Part shown: positions 1 through 5,970 of the stretch, piece after piece | How the letters are laid out: each line of letters opens with the position of its first letter | How positions within the stretch are numbered: the first letter of the stretch is position 1 | Assembly (NCBI GenBank): GCA_019243895.1 | Contig: JAFATP010000199.1 | Coordinates: 1-11,171, forward strand | Source: Alphaproteobacteria bacterium | GTDB taxonomy: Bacteria > Pseudomonadota > Alphaproteobacteria > Rickettsiales > SXRF01 | Direction of reading: 5' to 3' | DNA: 11,171 nucleotides | Made by a program: the position numbers and the translations under genes | Notes under the pieces: model-generated | Told to the model about the DNA's origin: nothing | Seen by the model: only the letters and a program-made list of their open reading frames with translations | The model's database searches: none

Positions 1-437
1 AACCCACCGCAGGGGTGGATGTTGAACTGCGCGCGCAGCTCTGGGCCTATGTGCGGGAACTGAACCGCCAAGGCACGACGGTACTGCTGACCACGCATTA
101 TCTGGAAGAGGCAGAGGAGTTGTGCGACCGCATCGCCATCATCAATCACGGGCGTCTGATCGCCAACGACCGCAAAGCGGCGCTGATGAACACGCTGGAT
201 GCCAAGCATCTGGTCATTACTTTGCGCACGCCGCTGGCGGCGCTGCCGCAGGATCTGTCACTGCCCGGCGCCAGCGTGAATGACGAAGGCCAGCTGGTGA
301 TTACCTATAAGCCAAGTATCGATGATCTTCAGGCCATCCTGCACCGGATTCAAGCCTGCGGGCTGCCCGTGCGCGATTTGACGACACAGCAATCCGACCT
401 GGAAGACGTTTTCCGTCACTTTACCAGCGCTGCGTAA
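1..437 (+). CDS. ABC-2 type transporter ATP-binding protein, YadG-like (5' truncated by window edge)
   Basis: Only the C-terminal part of an ABC ATPase is inside the window. The first complete codon is at position 3, and the frame opens in the D-loop after Walker B (PTAGVDVELR). The switch (H-loop) histidine follows in TTHYLEEAEELCDRIAIINHG, a stretch very like E. coli YadG and other ATPases of ABC-2 type exporters. The last ~80 residues form the variable C-terminal extension seen in this group. The ATPase would sit on the cytoplasmic face and power export through a separate membrane permease of the YadH type. No permease gene follows on this strand, because the next genes are convergent, so any partner must lie upstream or elsewhere. 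The stop codon (TAA) is 11 bp from the converging TPM gene's stop. The family call is firm. The substrate is unknown. Confidence 0.9.
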   Translation, partial: PTAGVDVELRAQLWAYVRELNRQGTTVLLTTHYLEEAEELCDRIAIINHGRLIANDRKAALMNTLDAKHLVITLRTPLAALPQDLSLPGASVNDEGQLVITYKPSIDDLQAILHRIQACGLPVRDLTTQQSDLEDVFRHFTSAA

Positions 438-448
438 TATCGTTAAGC

Positions 449-1042
449 TTACGCTGGATCATTTTTTCCTTTAGGAAAATAGGGTGCCAGAATATCGGCG
501 GCGTGTTGGATGCCACGGACGCAGGCATTTTTCAGCCCCTCTCCGCGCACGGATTGAGTGAAGACGTCAATGGTTCCGCTCCAGGTTTCGTCGGGGATAT
601 GCTCGCGCACGGCGTGGCTTGCCAGCACATGGGCATAGCGCTCGGCCAGCGAAATATAGATTAGCACTACCGCCGCGGTGGCGGGAAAATGGCGAGATGC
701 ATGCAGGTATTCCTCAAAAGCGCGGCGCGCGGCGCGGTGCTGCCGCATACGGCGCGGCAGCAAACGGATGCACGCGTGGCGCAGCCAGGGAATCAAGGAT
801 ATTATCACGGCAGCCCCCAACTGCACCAGCAGGAGCAGCGGAAAGTCGGTAAGCGCACCGCTTACCCACAAGCCTAAGGATAATACCGTGCCGGCGGTGA
901 TCCCATACAGCAAAACGCCGCTTTGGTAAGCATCGCTTGCCGGCGTCACCACCAGGGCCAGCTCCGCCGCCGTGCGGCGTTCCGCTGCCGCGATGGCCTC
1001 TTTCACGGCTGCCTGACCCGCAGAGGATAGTGCTTTCACCAT
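449..1042 (-). CDS. TPM-domain integral membrane protein (second TPM paralogue)
   Basis: A 197-residue protein of the TPM_phosphatase (YgcG-related) superfamily with the domain split by a membrane hairpin. Residues 1-40 carry the AERRTAAELALVV strand-helix start of the fold. Residues ~43-63 and ~66-86 are two hydrophobic helices, followed by a very basic segment (~88-107, many Arg). Residues ~110-190 resume the TPM fold (FPATAAVVLIYISLAERYAHVLA, then WSGTIDVFTQ and GLKNACVRGI). The ATG at 1042 is chosen because it overlaps the upstream TPM gene's TGA (ATGGTGA), a typical coupled junction. A longer reading of the same frame would only run into the other gene's Gly-rich coding end. Biochemical role is unsettled in this family; links to membrane or photosystem protein quality control are known for plant TPM proteins. 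Role here is inferred only from the lemA operon. Confidence 0.82.
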   Translation of the reverse strand: MVKALSSAGQAAVKEAIAAAERRTAAELALVVTPASDAYQSGVLLYGITAGTVLSLGLWVSGALTDFPLLLLVQLGAAVIISLIPWLRHACIRLLPRRMRQHRAARRAFEEYLHASRHFPATAAVVLIYISLAERYAHVLASHAVREHIPDETWSGTIDVFTQSVRGEGLKNACVRGIQHAADILAPYFPKGKNDPA

Positions 1043-1749
1043 GAGCCCGATGCCCCTCCCCCGCCGAATCCGCCGCCGCCGCCGCTGAAGCCGCCGCTCC
1101 AGCCCGAGCCCCCGAAACCGGAGCTGCCGAAGCGGCTGCTGCTGAGAAGATACGCGGCAACGAACGGGTGGTGCAGGCTGAAAATAATGAAGCCGATCAG
1201 GAACAGCAGGCACAGCACGGCTTGCAGCTTGGACACCTGCTCCGGCGAAGACGCCGCGGAAGCGCCGGAAATACTTTCGCCGCCCAGCACGGAAAGCATG
1301 GCCTGGGTTCCCTTAACGATGCCCTGCTCCATGTCGCCGCTGCGGAACGCGGGAACAATGATGCCGCGAATGATCTCGCTGGAAAGCGCGTCGGTCAACA
1401 CCGGCTCCAGGCCGTAACCCACTTCGATGCGGACTTTCCGTTCCTTCGGCGCCACCAGCAGCAGCGCGCCGTTGTCTTTGCCCTTCTGTCCCAGCCCCCA
1501 GAAACGGCCCAGCTGATAGCCGTATTCCTCGATCGTATCGCCTTCCAGGGAAGGAACCGTGACTACCGCCACCTGGTTGGCGGTGCGGCGCTCATAATCG
1601 GCCAGGGTGCGCTCAAGCTCTTCGTGCACCGATGGTGAAAGCACCCGCGCATTGTCCACCACATGCCCGGTCAACGCCGGGAAATGCGGGGATGCCAGCG
1701 CCAGCGTACTCAAGCCTAGGAAGCAGAGGCTGAGCCAGAACGCCCGCAT
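1036..1749 (-). CDS. YgcG-type TPM-domain protein with signal peptide and Gly-rich C-terminal tail
   Basis: A 237-residue protein. Residues 1-19 are a signal peptide ending in TLALA before SPHFP. Residues ~29-155 are a TPM domain with the usual GHVVDNARVLS opening, TANQVAVVTVPSLEG, and KDNGALLLVAPKERKVRIEVGYGLEPVLTD, the family's most conserved strand pair. A hydrophobic segment (~176-194, possibly continuing to ~203) anchors the protein, leaving the TPM domain outside the cytoplasm. Residues ~206-237 are almost only Gly, Ser, Phe and Trp, the low-complexity tail typical of bacterial YgcG. The ATG lies one base after the lemA stop (TAA-g-ATG) with no convincing ribosome site, so translation probably depends on lemA. 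lemA with one or two TPM genes is a widespread gene pair of uncertain function, thought to act at the cell envelope. Confidence 0.9.
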   Translation of the reverse strand: MRAFWLSLCFLGLSTLALASPHFPALTGHVVDNARVLSPSVHEELERTLADYERRTANQVAVVTVPSLEGDTIEEYGYQLGRFWGLGQKGKDNGALLLVAPKERKVRIEVGYGLEPVLTDALSSEIIRGIIVPAFRSGDMEQGIVKGTQAMLSVLGGESISGASAASSPEQVSKLQAVLCLLFLIGFIIFSLHHPFVAAYLLSSSRFGSSGFGGSGWSGGFSGGGGGFGGGGASGSW

Positions 1750-1750
1750 C

Positions 1751-2335
1751 TTAGAATTTCACCGCGGGCGCTTTCTCCGCTCCTTCGGTGGCAGCGAAGC
1801 TCTGCTTCGGCTTGGCGCCGTAAATGACCGCCCATATCCGCCCGGGGAAAGTGCGCACGGTGGTATTGTATTGCTGCACGGTGGCGATGTAATCGCGGCG
1901 GGCGATGGCGATGCGGTTTTCCGTTCCTTCCAGCTGCGATTGCAGCGTCAGGAATTCCTGATTGGCCTTCAAATCCGGATATTGCTCCGCCACCACCATC
2001 AGCCGCGACAGCGCCGAGGTCAGGCTGCCCTGCGCCTGCTCGAACCGCTTCACCGCTTCCGGATCGCTCAGCATTTCCGGCGAAAGCGTGACTTTGGTGG
2101 CGCTGGCGCGCGCATTGATGACGTCGGTGAGGGTTTGCTTCTCGAAATTGGCGTAGCCCTTCACCGTTTCCACCAGGTTCGGAATAAGATCCATGCGCCG
2201 CTGGTATTGATTCTCCACCTCGGCCCAGGCCGCCTTCACCTTCTCATCCTGGGCCGGAATAATATTAATGCCGCTGATCACGAACAGCCCCACCAGCACC
2301 AGCGCAATCAGGGCTATCCACCCGCGTGAACTCAT
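1751..2335 (-). CDS. lemA: LemA family membrane protein
   Basis: A 194-residue protein matching LemA over its full length. There is one N-terminal membrane helix (residues ~7-27), then a long helical domain outside the cytoplasm. It contains AAWAEVENQYQRRMDLIPNL, VKGYANFEKQTLTDV, a SRLMVVAEQYPDLKANQEF segment and GTENRIAIARRDY, all hallmark LemA stretches, ending with YNTTVRTFPGRIWA. A clear ribosome-binding site (AAAGGAGA, about six bases before the ATG) fixes the start and marks lemA as the operon's first gene. Two TPM genes follow at 1-nt and overlapping spacing. The exact molecular function of LemA is not established; the name derives from a Listeria antigen. Divergent to it, 80 bp away, is an acyltransferase gene. 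Confidence 0.93.
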   Translation of the reverse strand: MSSRGWIALIALVLVGLFVISGINIIPAQDEKVKAAWAEVENQYQRRMDLIPNLVETVKGYANFEKQTLTDVINARASATKVTLSPEMLSDPEAVKRFEQAQGSLTSALSRLMVVAEQYPDLKANQEFLTLQSQLEGTENRIAIARRDYIATVQQYNTTVRTFPGRIWAVIYGAKPKQSFAATEGAEKAPAVKF

Positions 2336-2415
2336 GGCATTCTCCTTTTGGCGATTTACTCGTTTCGCCCGGTACGTTAGGCATTAACCCCGTTCCGTGC
2401 AATGAAATCTTGCGT
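2336..2415. promoter_or_regulatory. divergent intergenic region, lemA operon / acyltransferase
   Basis: These 80 bp separate two divergent starts and must hold the lemA promoter and probably the acyltransferase promoter. On the minus strand there is a good ribosome site for lemA (AAAGGAGA). A weak TTGCAC-17-TAACGT promoter-like pair can be proposed for lemA, but each hexamer matches consensus at only three positions. No convincing promoter or ribosome site is visible for the plus-strand gene. Confidence 0.35.
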
Positions 2416-3495
2416 ATGGGATATTTCCGCTTCCTGCTGGCCTCCCTGGTGCTCGCCTCCCATGCCGGCGTCGCGCCGGTGTTCACCGGGGTGGCGGCGG
2501 TGGAATGCTTTTTCGTCCTTTCGGGATTTTACATTCAGCTCATCTTACGCGAGCAATATGCGCATCAGGCGCATTGGCGGCGAAAATTCCTTGAAAGCCG
2601 TTTGCTGCGCATCTTCCTGCCGTACTGGGTGGTGGCGCTCGCCATTCTGCTGATCTCCAGCGCCCTGCATATATTGACCGGGCAAAAGCCGCTGTTCTTG
2701 TTTGAGATGCTGCGTGCACATCCATGGCAGGCGGGTACCTGGGCAGCGCTGTTTTCCGATCTCTTCATTCTCGGCGGCGAGCATCTGAAGCTGCTGCGGC
2801 TGGCGCATGGCTGTGAGTGGCCGGTATGGCGCGCATTGATTATTCCTCCGGCATGGACGCTTGGCATCGAGCTGATTTTTTATGCCCTTGCCCCCTTCCT
2901 GCTACTGTGCCGCGCGCGCATGCTGATCGCGGTGACCGCACTATGCGCCCTTGGCAAATATGCGCTGCTGCACGGGCGCGCCGGCGCCGTTTTCCTGATC
3001 CCGTGCGCCGACGGATTGCTGAACGGCATCGTGCCGCTGGAGCTCGGCGTTTTCACCGCGGGCGCGCTGGGCTATCGCTTTTACGCTCGCTATCTACAGC
3101 CGCGTCCTCCTCTGCGCCATCCTTTCCTCGCCTATGCGGGCGCGGCAGCGGGGGTAAGCCTGATGATGGCGCTGACAATGAAAGGGCTCACCCTCTCCCC
3201 CGCCGCAGCCATGACGGCGTTTTATGCCTGCGCCTGCGCCACCGCGCTCTTTGCGCCGCTGCTGTTTAAAATCAGCCGCGCCGTAAGAAAAGACCGCCGC
3301 CTGGGCGATCTCTCTTACCCGTTTTATCTCTGTCATTATTATGTGCTGAGCTTATGCCAGGCGTTGCCCGCTTCGCGCTTCGTGATTTTCCTCGCCGCCG
3401 AAGCCGCCACGCTGCTATGCGCCGCGCTGCTGGCGAAAACGGTCGAGATTCCGCTAAGGCGTTACCGCCACCGGCATTTCAGGAGCGGGGGGTAA
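2416..3495 (+). CDS. acyltransferase family 3 (AT3) integral membrane protein
   Basis: A 359-residue polytopic membrane protein of the AT3 family, enzymes that O-acylate extracytoplasmic carbohydrates or other acceptors. The family's N-terminal pattern is present: YFRFLLASLVLASH with the essential His at residue ~16, then FTGVAAVECFFVLSGFYI. Further hallmarks are SRLLRIFLPYW, the AWTLGIELIFYALAPF helix with its Trp and Glu, and the late DLSYPFYLCHYY motif. About ten hydrophobic helices run through the protein, which ends in a basic tail. The ATG at 2416 is preferred because it puts the first helix at the family's normal position. An upstream GTG at 2326 would overlap the lemA start and add 30 non-helical residues. 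The acceptor (O-antigen, peptidoglycan, exopolysaccharide or other) cannot be told from sequence, and neighbours give no polysaccharide context. Confidence 0.88.
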   Translation: MGYFRFLLASLVLASHAGVAPVFTGVAAVECFFVLSGFYIQLILREQYAHQAHWRRKFLESRLLRIFLPYWVVALAILLISSALHILTGQKPLFLFEMLRAHPWQAGTWAALFSDLFILGGEHLKLLRLAHGCEWPVWRALIIPPAWTLGIELIFYALAPFLLLCRARMLIAVTALCALGKYALLHGRAGAVFLIPCADGLLNGIVPLELGVFTAGALGYRFYARYLQPRPPLRHPFLAYAGAAAGVSLMMALTMKGLTLSPAAAMTAFYACACATALFAPLLFKISRAVRKDRRLGDLSYPFYLCHYYVLSLCQALPASRFVIFLAAEAATLLCAALLAKTVEIPLRRYRHRHFRSGG

Positions 3496-3663
3496 GCGGT
3501 CAGCCCCCTGATTCGGCTCGTTTAACTCGCCTCAGCCTGCGGGCGCCACGCTCCTAGCTGAGCTTCGGGATACAGGGTGGCCTGTCATCAAGAAGCTCGT
3601 TTTCTCATTCTTAATTATAGCCAGTCAGATTGTTTTGATGGCAGAGCGGTTACGAATTTCAGC
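3496..3663. other. intergenic, no gene seen
   Basis: This stretch lies between the acyltransferase stop and the orphan gene's stop. It holds the stem-loop at 3559-3603, an alternative pairing CTCAGC (3531-3536) with GCTGAG (3557-3562), and the left copy of a 12-bp inverted repeat at 3617-3628. Base composition falls from GC-rich to AT-rich around 3600. I see no credible small ORF. Confidence 0.5.
3559..3603 (+). terminator. probable rho-independent terminator downstream of the acyltransferase gene
   Basis: GAGCTTC (3560-3566) pairs perfectly with GAAGCTC (3592-3598), extended by a T-G pair outside. Inside, a GG/AA internal loop leads to GAT/ATC (3569-3571 with 3587-3589), a one-base bulge (C3586), and ACAGG/CCTGT (3572-3576 with 3581-3585) closing a GTGG tetraloop. 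TTTT and a pyrimidine-rich stretch follow at 3600-3610. The T-run is on the plus-strand side only, so it fits termination of the acyltransferase transcript about 65 nt after its stop. The internal loops make it longer than a minimal terminator, so another structured-RNA role is possible. Confidence 0.55.
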
Positions 3664-4113
3664 TTAAATGCGGGAGACTACAGGTTGTGCAGAAGGTATC
3701 CGCTTCCCATCTACTCTTATGGGCATGGTGGTATGCGGAGCGGCGTCATCTAATCCAAGAACATAATGATGACCACGCGCTAACTCCTCGTAAGCATCCA
3801 GTAGCTGCGGAGTAGCAGTTATAGTTGCAACATCCTTAGGGGGTTCAGTTTCCATCGTTAAATGTTCATGCAGGCTTACCTCATCATTTCCTAGCGCTTT
3901 TCTTGCTACGTCAATAAATCTTGCAAGGATCGTGTGCATTTCCTTTGCCACGTCATATTGACCGCGCGCGGAGAGTGAGAAAGTCATTTGCACTTTGCCA
4001 TCGCCAGTTTCTTGCCAGCGGCCTCGATCTACTAAATTTTGGACGGCAGCTTTACGTGTTTTTGCAGCGAAAACTTCATAAGCTGCCATGCCTTCTTTTT
4101 GAGTCTCATCCAC
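3664..4113 (-). CDS. hypothetical protein, unrecognised, in a lower-GC patch
   Basis: I do not recognise this ~149-residue protein. It has no signal peptide or membrane segment and looks soluble. The N-terminal part is helical and mixed-charge (YEVFAAKTRKAAVQNLVDRG). A strand-like piece (GKVQMTFSLSARGQ) and a long helix (YDVAKEMHTILARFIDVARK) follow. The C-terminal part has many His, Asp and Pro (HEHLTMETEPP, LARGHHYVLGLDDAAPHTT). The GTG at 4113 is chosen because GGAGAG sits about six bases before it. An upstream in-frame TTG at 4125 (12 codon positions before ATG 4089) overlaps that ribosome site, and ATG 4089 is a third option. Base composition is visibly lower in GC than the neighbours and codon use is less GC-biased, suggesting recent acquisition. 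It stands alone, convergent with the acyltransferase gene and downstream of tRNA-Glu. Confidence 0.6.
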   Translation of the reverse strand: MDETQKEGMAAYEVFAAKTRKAAVQNLVDRGRWQETGDGKVQMTFSLSARGQYDVAKEMHTILARFIDVARKALGNDEVSLHEHLTMETEPPKDVATITATPQLLDAYEELARGHHYVLGLDDAAPHTTMPIRVDGKRIPSAQPVVSRI

Positions 4114-4136
4114 GATGCTCTCCAATATTGTTATCG

Positions 4137-4156
4137 GTTAATTATCATTAATTAAC
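4137..4156. promoter_or_regulatory. 8-bp palindrome, operator-like, upstream of the orphan gene
   Basis: GTTAATTA (4137-4144) and TAATTAAC (4149-4156) form a perfect inverted repeat with a 4-bp centre (TCAT). It lies 24 bp upstream of the proposed GTG start and overlaps the -10 element of the only promoter I can propose there. The size and placement fit a dimeric repressor site, possibly for autoregulation by the adjacent gene. The arms are A/T-only apart from the ends, so chance is more likely than for a mixed sequence. Confidence 0.4.
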
Positions 4157-4167
4157 TGGATTGTCTA
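4141..4167 (-). promoter_or_regulatory. candidate promoter for the orphan gene
   Basis: Read on the minus strand, TAGACA (4162-4167, five of six -35 positions) and GATAAT (4141-4146, five of six -10 positions) are separated by 15 bp. The spacing is shorter than the usual 17, so this is tentative. It would start transcription about 20 bases upstream of the GTG at 4113. Confidence 0.3.
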
Positions 4168-4304
4168 TAGGAGATGTTCCAGTTCAATAATTCCCGAAAG
4201 GATATCCGCTGACTGGCTATTACCAAGGAGATTTGATGTTATCGAACTTCGCATTGCTTTAATCTATCTATGAAATCCCGCGCCAATCGCGTGTCTGTCA
4301 AGAA

Positions 4305-4380
4305 TGGTGACCCCTACGGGATTCGAACCCGTGTTGCCGCCGTGAGAGGGCGAAGTCCTAGACCACTAGACGAAGGGGCC
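4305..4380 (-). tRNA. tRNA-Glu (anticodon CTC)
   Basis: A complete cloverleaf reads from 4380 down to 4305. The acceptor GGCCCCT pairs with AGGGGTC through one G-U. The D arm is GTCTAGTGGTCTAGGAC, and the anticodon stem TCGCC/GGCGG encloses loop CTCTCAC. The T arm has ACGGG/CCCGT around the TTCGAAT loop. Anticodon CTC (4344-4346 on the plus strand as gag) reads the glutamate codon GAG. Discriminator A (4308) is followed by an encoded CCA (4305-4307). The sequence closely resembles other bacterial glutamate tRNAs. A TATATT hexamer about 36 bases upstream (4412-4417) may be its -10 element. tRNA 3' ends are common integration targets, which matters for the lower-GC patch just downstream. Confidence 0.96.
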
Positions 4381-4448
4381 GCAAGCGGAAATCCTGGAAA
4401 TGAGGGTTGCTAATATACCCGAACGGTTAGAAATACCACCGAAAACTT

Positions 4449-4483
4449 CCGCGGCGGCCTGGCGTGAGGCAGCAGCCCCGCGG
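4449..4483. repeat. GC-rich imperfect hairpin between tRNA-Glu and mreC
   Basis: CCGCGG (4449-4454) plus GGC (4456-4458) pair with GCC (4475-4477) plus CCGCGG (4478-4483), giving a nine-pair stem with a single bulged C4455. Neither side has a clean T-run, so it is not a standard terminator. It sits between two divergently transcribed units and may lie in the mreC leader or upstream of its promoter. Confidence 0.35.
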
Positions 4484-4508
4484 GTTTCTTCGCGGCAGAA
4501 GCATTTTT

Positions 4509-4569
4509 TAGTGGATAGGCGGTATAAAAAACCTATATAAATGTTTGCAGCCCCTGCGGGAGGTGTTTG
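4509..4569 (+). promoter_or_regulatory. AT-rich mreC upstream region with ribosome-binding site
   Basis: The stretch before mreC contains two -10-like hexamers, TATAAA (in GGTATAAAAAACC) and TATATA, embedded in AT-rich sequence that contrasts with the GC-rich surroundings. No good -35 pairs with either. GGGAGG at 4558-4563 is a clear ribosome-binding site six bases before the GTG at 4570. Confidence 0.4.
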
Positions 4570-5394
4570 GTGGCTCAGCGTCCTTTTTCACGTTCCCTGC
4601 CCATGCCGGCGCAGCGCATACTGCGCGGATCGGCTTTCTTTTGCTGCCTGCTGACGGCAACGGTACTGATTACCGGGCATACGCATCCGGCGGCGGTGTC
4701 CGCGGCGCGTGCGGCGGCGGCTGACGCGCTTTCGCCCTTGCTTGCGGCGCTTTCCAGCCCGCTGGAGGCGATGCGGCGCGGCGGGCGCTGGCTGGAGGAA
4801 ATGAGCCGCCTGTATGAGGAAAACCAAGCGCTGAAGGCGCAAGTCGCCCGGCTTTCGGAGACACAGGCCGGCCTGCGCGAGCTGAAGGCGGAAAACGAGG
4901 CGCTGCGGCAGCTTTTGCCGCTGGTGCCGCCGGGACAGCCGCATTACATCGCCGCACGCATCGTCGGCGAGAGCGGCGGGCCGTTCGTGCGCGCCGCGCT
5001 GGTGAGCGCCGGCAGCATCGACGGCGTGGTGCCCGGCCAGGCGGTGATCGGCGGCGGCGGGCTGGTGGGCCGGGTGGTGGAGCCGGGCACGCTGGCATCG
5101 CGCGTGCTGCTGCTTACCGACATCAATTCGCGCGTGCCGGTGGTGGGGGAGATGTCCGGAGAGCGCGCCATCGCCTCCGGCAATAACACCGGGCAGCTGT
5201 CATTGGAATATGTACGCGCCGGGCATAGCCTAACCGCGGGAGAGCGGCTGCTCACCTCCGGCGAGGGCGGCATGTTCCCCCCCGGCGTGCCGGTGGGGGT
5301 GGTGGCGGACCTTACCGAGGGCAAGGTGCTGGCCGAGCCAAGCGCCGACATGAACGCGCTCGATTACGTCAATATCGCACAATATATTTTTTAG
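4570..5394 (+). CDS. mreC: rod shape-determining protein MreC
   Basis: A 274-residue protein with normal MreC architecture. It has a short basic N-terminus, one membrane helix (~residues 18-37), a periplasmic coiled coil (~75-117, including YEENQALKAQVARL and ELKAENEALRQLL) and the paired beta-barrel domain (~122-274). Family signatures include YIAARIVGESGGPFVRAAL, GQAVIGGGGLVGRVVEPG, SRVLLLTDINSRVPV and FPPGVPVGVVADL. MreC scaffolds the elongasome, contacting PBP2 and MreD. The GTG at 4570 is chosen because GGGAGG lies six bases upstream; a TTG one codon earlier would be too close to that site. The mreD start follows six bases after the stop. Unusually, no mreB precedes it: a tRNA on the other strand is upstream, and mreB is found about 2.7 kb downstream. 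Confidence 0.95.
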   Translation: MAQRPFSRSLPMPAQRILRGSAFFCCLLTATVLITGHTHPAAVSAARAAAADALSPLLAALSSPLEAMRRGGRWLEEMSRLYEENQALKAQVARLSETQAGLRELKAENEALRQLLPLVPPGQPHYIAARIVGESGGPFVRAALVSAGSIDGVVPGQAVIGGGGLVGRVVEPGTLASRVLLLTDINSRVPVVGEMSGERAIASGNNTGQLSLEYVRAGHSLTAGERLLTSGEGGMFPPGVPVGVVADLTEGKVLAEPSADMNALDYVNIAQYIF

Positions 5395-5400
5395 ATTGCC

Positions 5401-5961
5401 ATGAAGTATTCTCACAGGCCGCAGGCATTCGCCTTACGGCGTCATATGGTCAGGGCGGTTTGGACGGCGCTGCCGTGGCTGGCGACGGCATCGCTGCTGA
5501 TGATGAGCGCGCTGGCGGGATTACCGCCATTCGTGGCGCAAGGCGCTGCCGCGGCTTCCTTAATGGCCGGGGCTTATTATGTGGCAATGCAGCCCTCCCG
5601 CCTGAGCATCTTCGCCTGCGCCAGCCTGGGGCTGCTTCAGGATGTGCTCACCTTTGTCCCGCTCGGCGCCAGCGCCGCCGGGTGGATCGCCTTGTATCTC
5701 ACCATCAGCGCCATACGCGTGCGGCTGGCGCCGGAAGGGTTCTTCATGCATTGGATGCTGGCGGCGTGCGGCCTGTGCGTATTGCTGGGCGTGCAAGGGA
5801 TGACGGTGGCATTGTTTAACGGGGGCCGAATCGCCTGGAACGGCCTTGGCACGTTGTGGCTGCTCGGCGTCTTATTTTATCCCATGCTGCATGAGGCGCT
5901 GCACGGGCTGGACCGCGCTTATTGGCGCCGCTGGTGGCCTCTTCTGCGCGCGGCGCAATAG
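5401..5961 (+). CDS. mreD: rod shape-determining protein MreD
   Basis: A 186-residue, very hydrophobic inner-membrane protein with about five or six helices. The best family mark is SLGLLQDVLTFVPLGASA, the conserved MreD loop-helix (GLLQD...PLG). A late FYPMLHEALH helix is followed by a basic, Trp-rich end. MreD bridges MreC, RodA and PBP2 in the elongation complex. The ATG is six bases after the mreC stop and the gene ends nine bases before mrdA, with no strong ribosome sites, so the three genes are almost certainly co-transcribed and translationally linked. Confidence 0.92.
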   Translation: MKYSHRPQAFALRRHMVRAVWTALPWLATASLLMMSALAGLPPFVAQGAAAASLMAGAYYVAMQPSRLSIFACASLGLLQDVLTFVPLGASAAGWIALYLTISAIRVRLAPEGFFMHWMLAACGLCVLLGVQGMTVALFNGGRIAWNGLGTLWLLGVLFYPMLHEALHGLDRAYWRRWWPLLRAAQ

Positions 5962-5970
5962 CCGGCCCGC

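Larger units (their letters stand above)
3617..4220. repeat. 12-bp inverted repeat pair flanking the orphan gene
   Basis: ATAGCCAGTCAG occurs at 3617-3628, and its exact reverse complement CTGACTGGCTAT at 4209-4220. The two copies face inward around the single unrecognised gene (3664-4113) and its upstream control region, about 580 bp apart. A perfect 12-mer inverted match is not expected often by chance over this distance. I see no clear target-site duplication outside the copies and no transposase inside. This could be the ends of a very small non-autonomous element, a pair of protein-binding sites, or chance. Confidence 0.45.

Noticed and set aside
466..484. TTTTCC-TTTA-GGAAAA hairpin with adjacent T-run near the converging ABC/TPM stops
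   Set aside because: It lies inside the coding end of the TPM gene (codons for FPKGKN), the stem is A/T-rich and short, and no T-run follows the stem in the plus direction.
1048..1140. Gly-codon-rich imperfect repeat as a CRISPR or tandem-repeat locus
   Set aside because: It is the coding sequence of the Gly/Ser tail of the YgcG-type protein, with no regular spacers.
2326..2415. GTG at 2326 as start of the acyltransferase
   Set aside because: It overlaps the divergent lemA start and adds 30 residues with no family counterpart; ATG 2416 puts the first helix and catalytic His at the usual place.
3496..3663. A direct repeat of the tRNA-Glu 3' end marking an attachment site
   Set aside because: Only a loose resemblance (around 3508-3520) to the tRNA T-arm sequence is visible; there is no continuous match.
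4296..4301. Perfect TTGACA on the minus strand just after the tRNA CCA
   Set aside because: No acceptable -10 hexamer occurs 15-19 bp downstream on that strand.
4484..4510. GTTTCT/AGAAGC stem followed by six T as a terminator
   Set aside because: The stem is weak, and no plus-strand transcript is expected to end here, between divergent tRNA-Glu and mreC.
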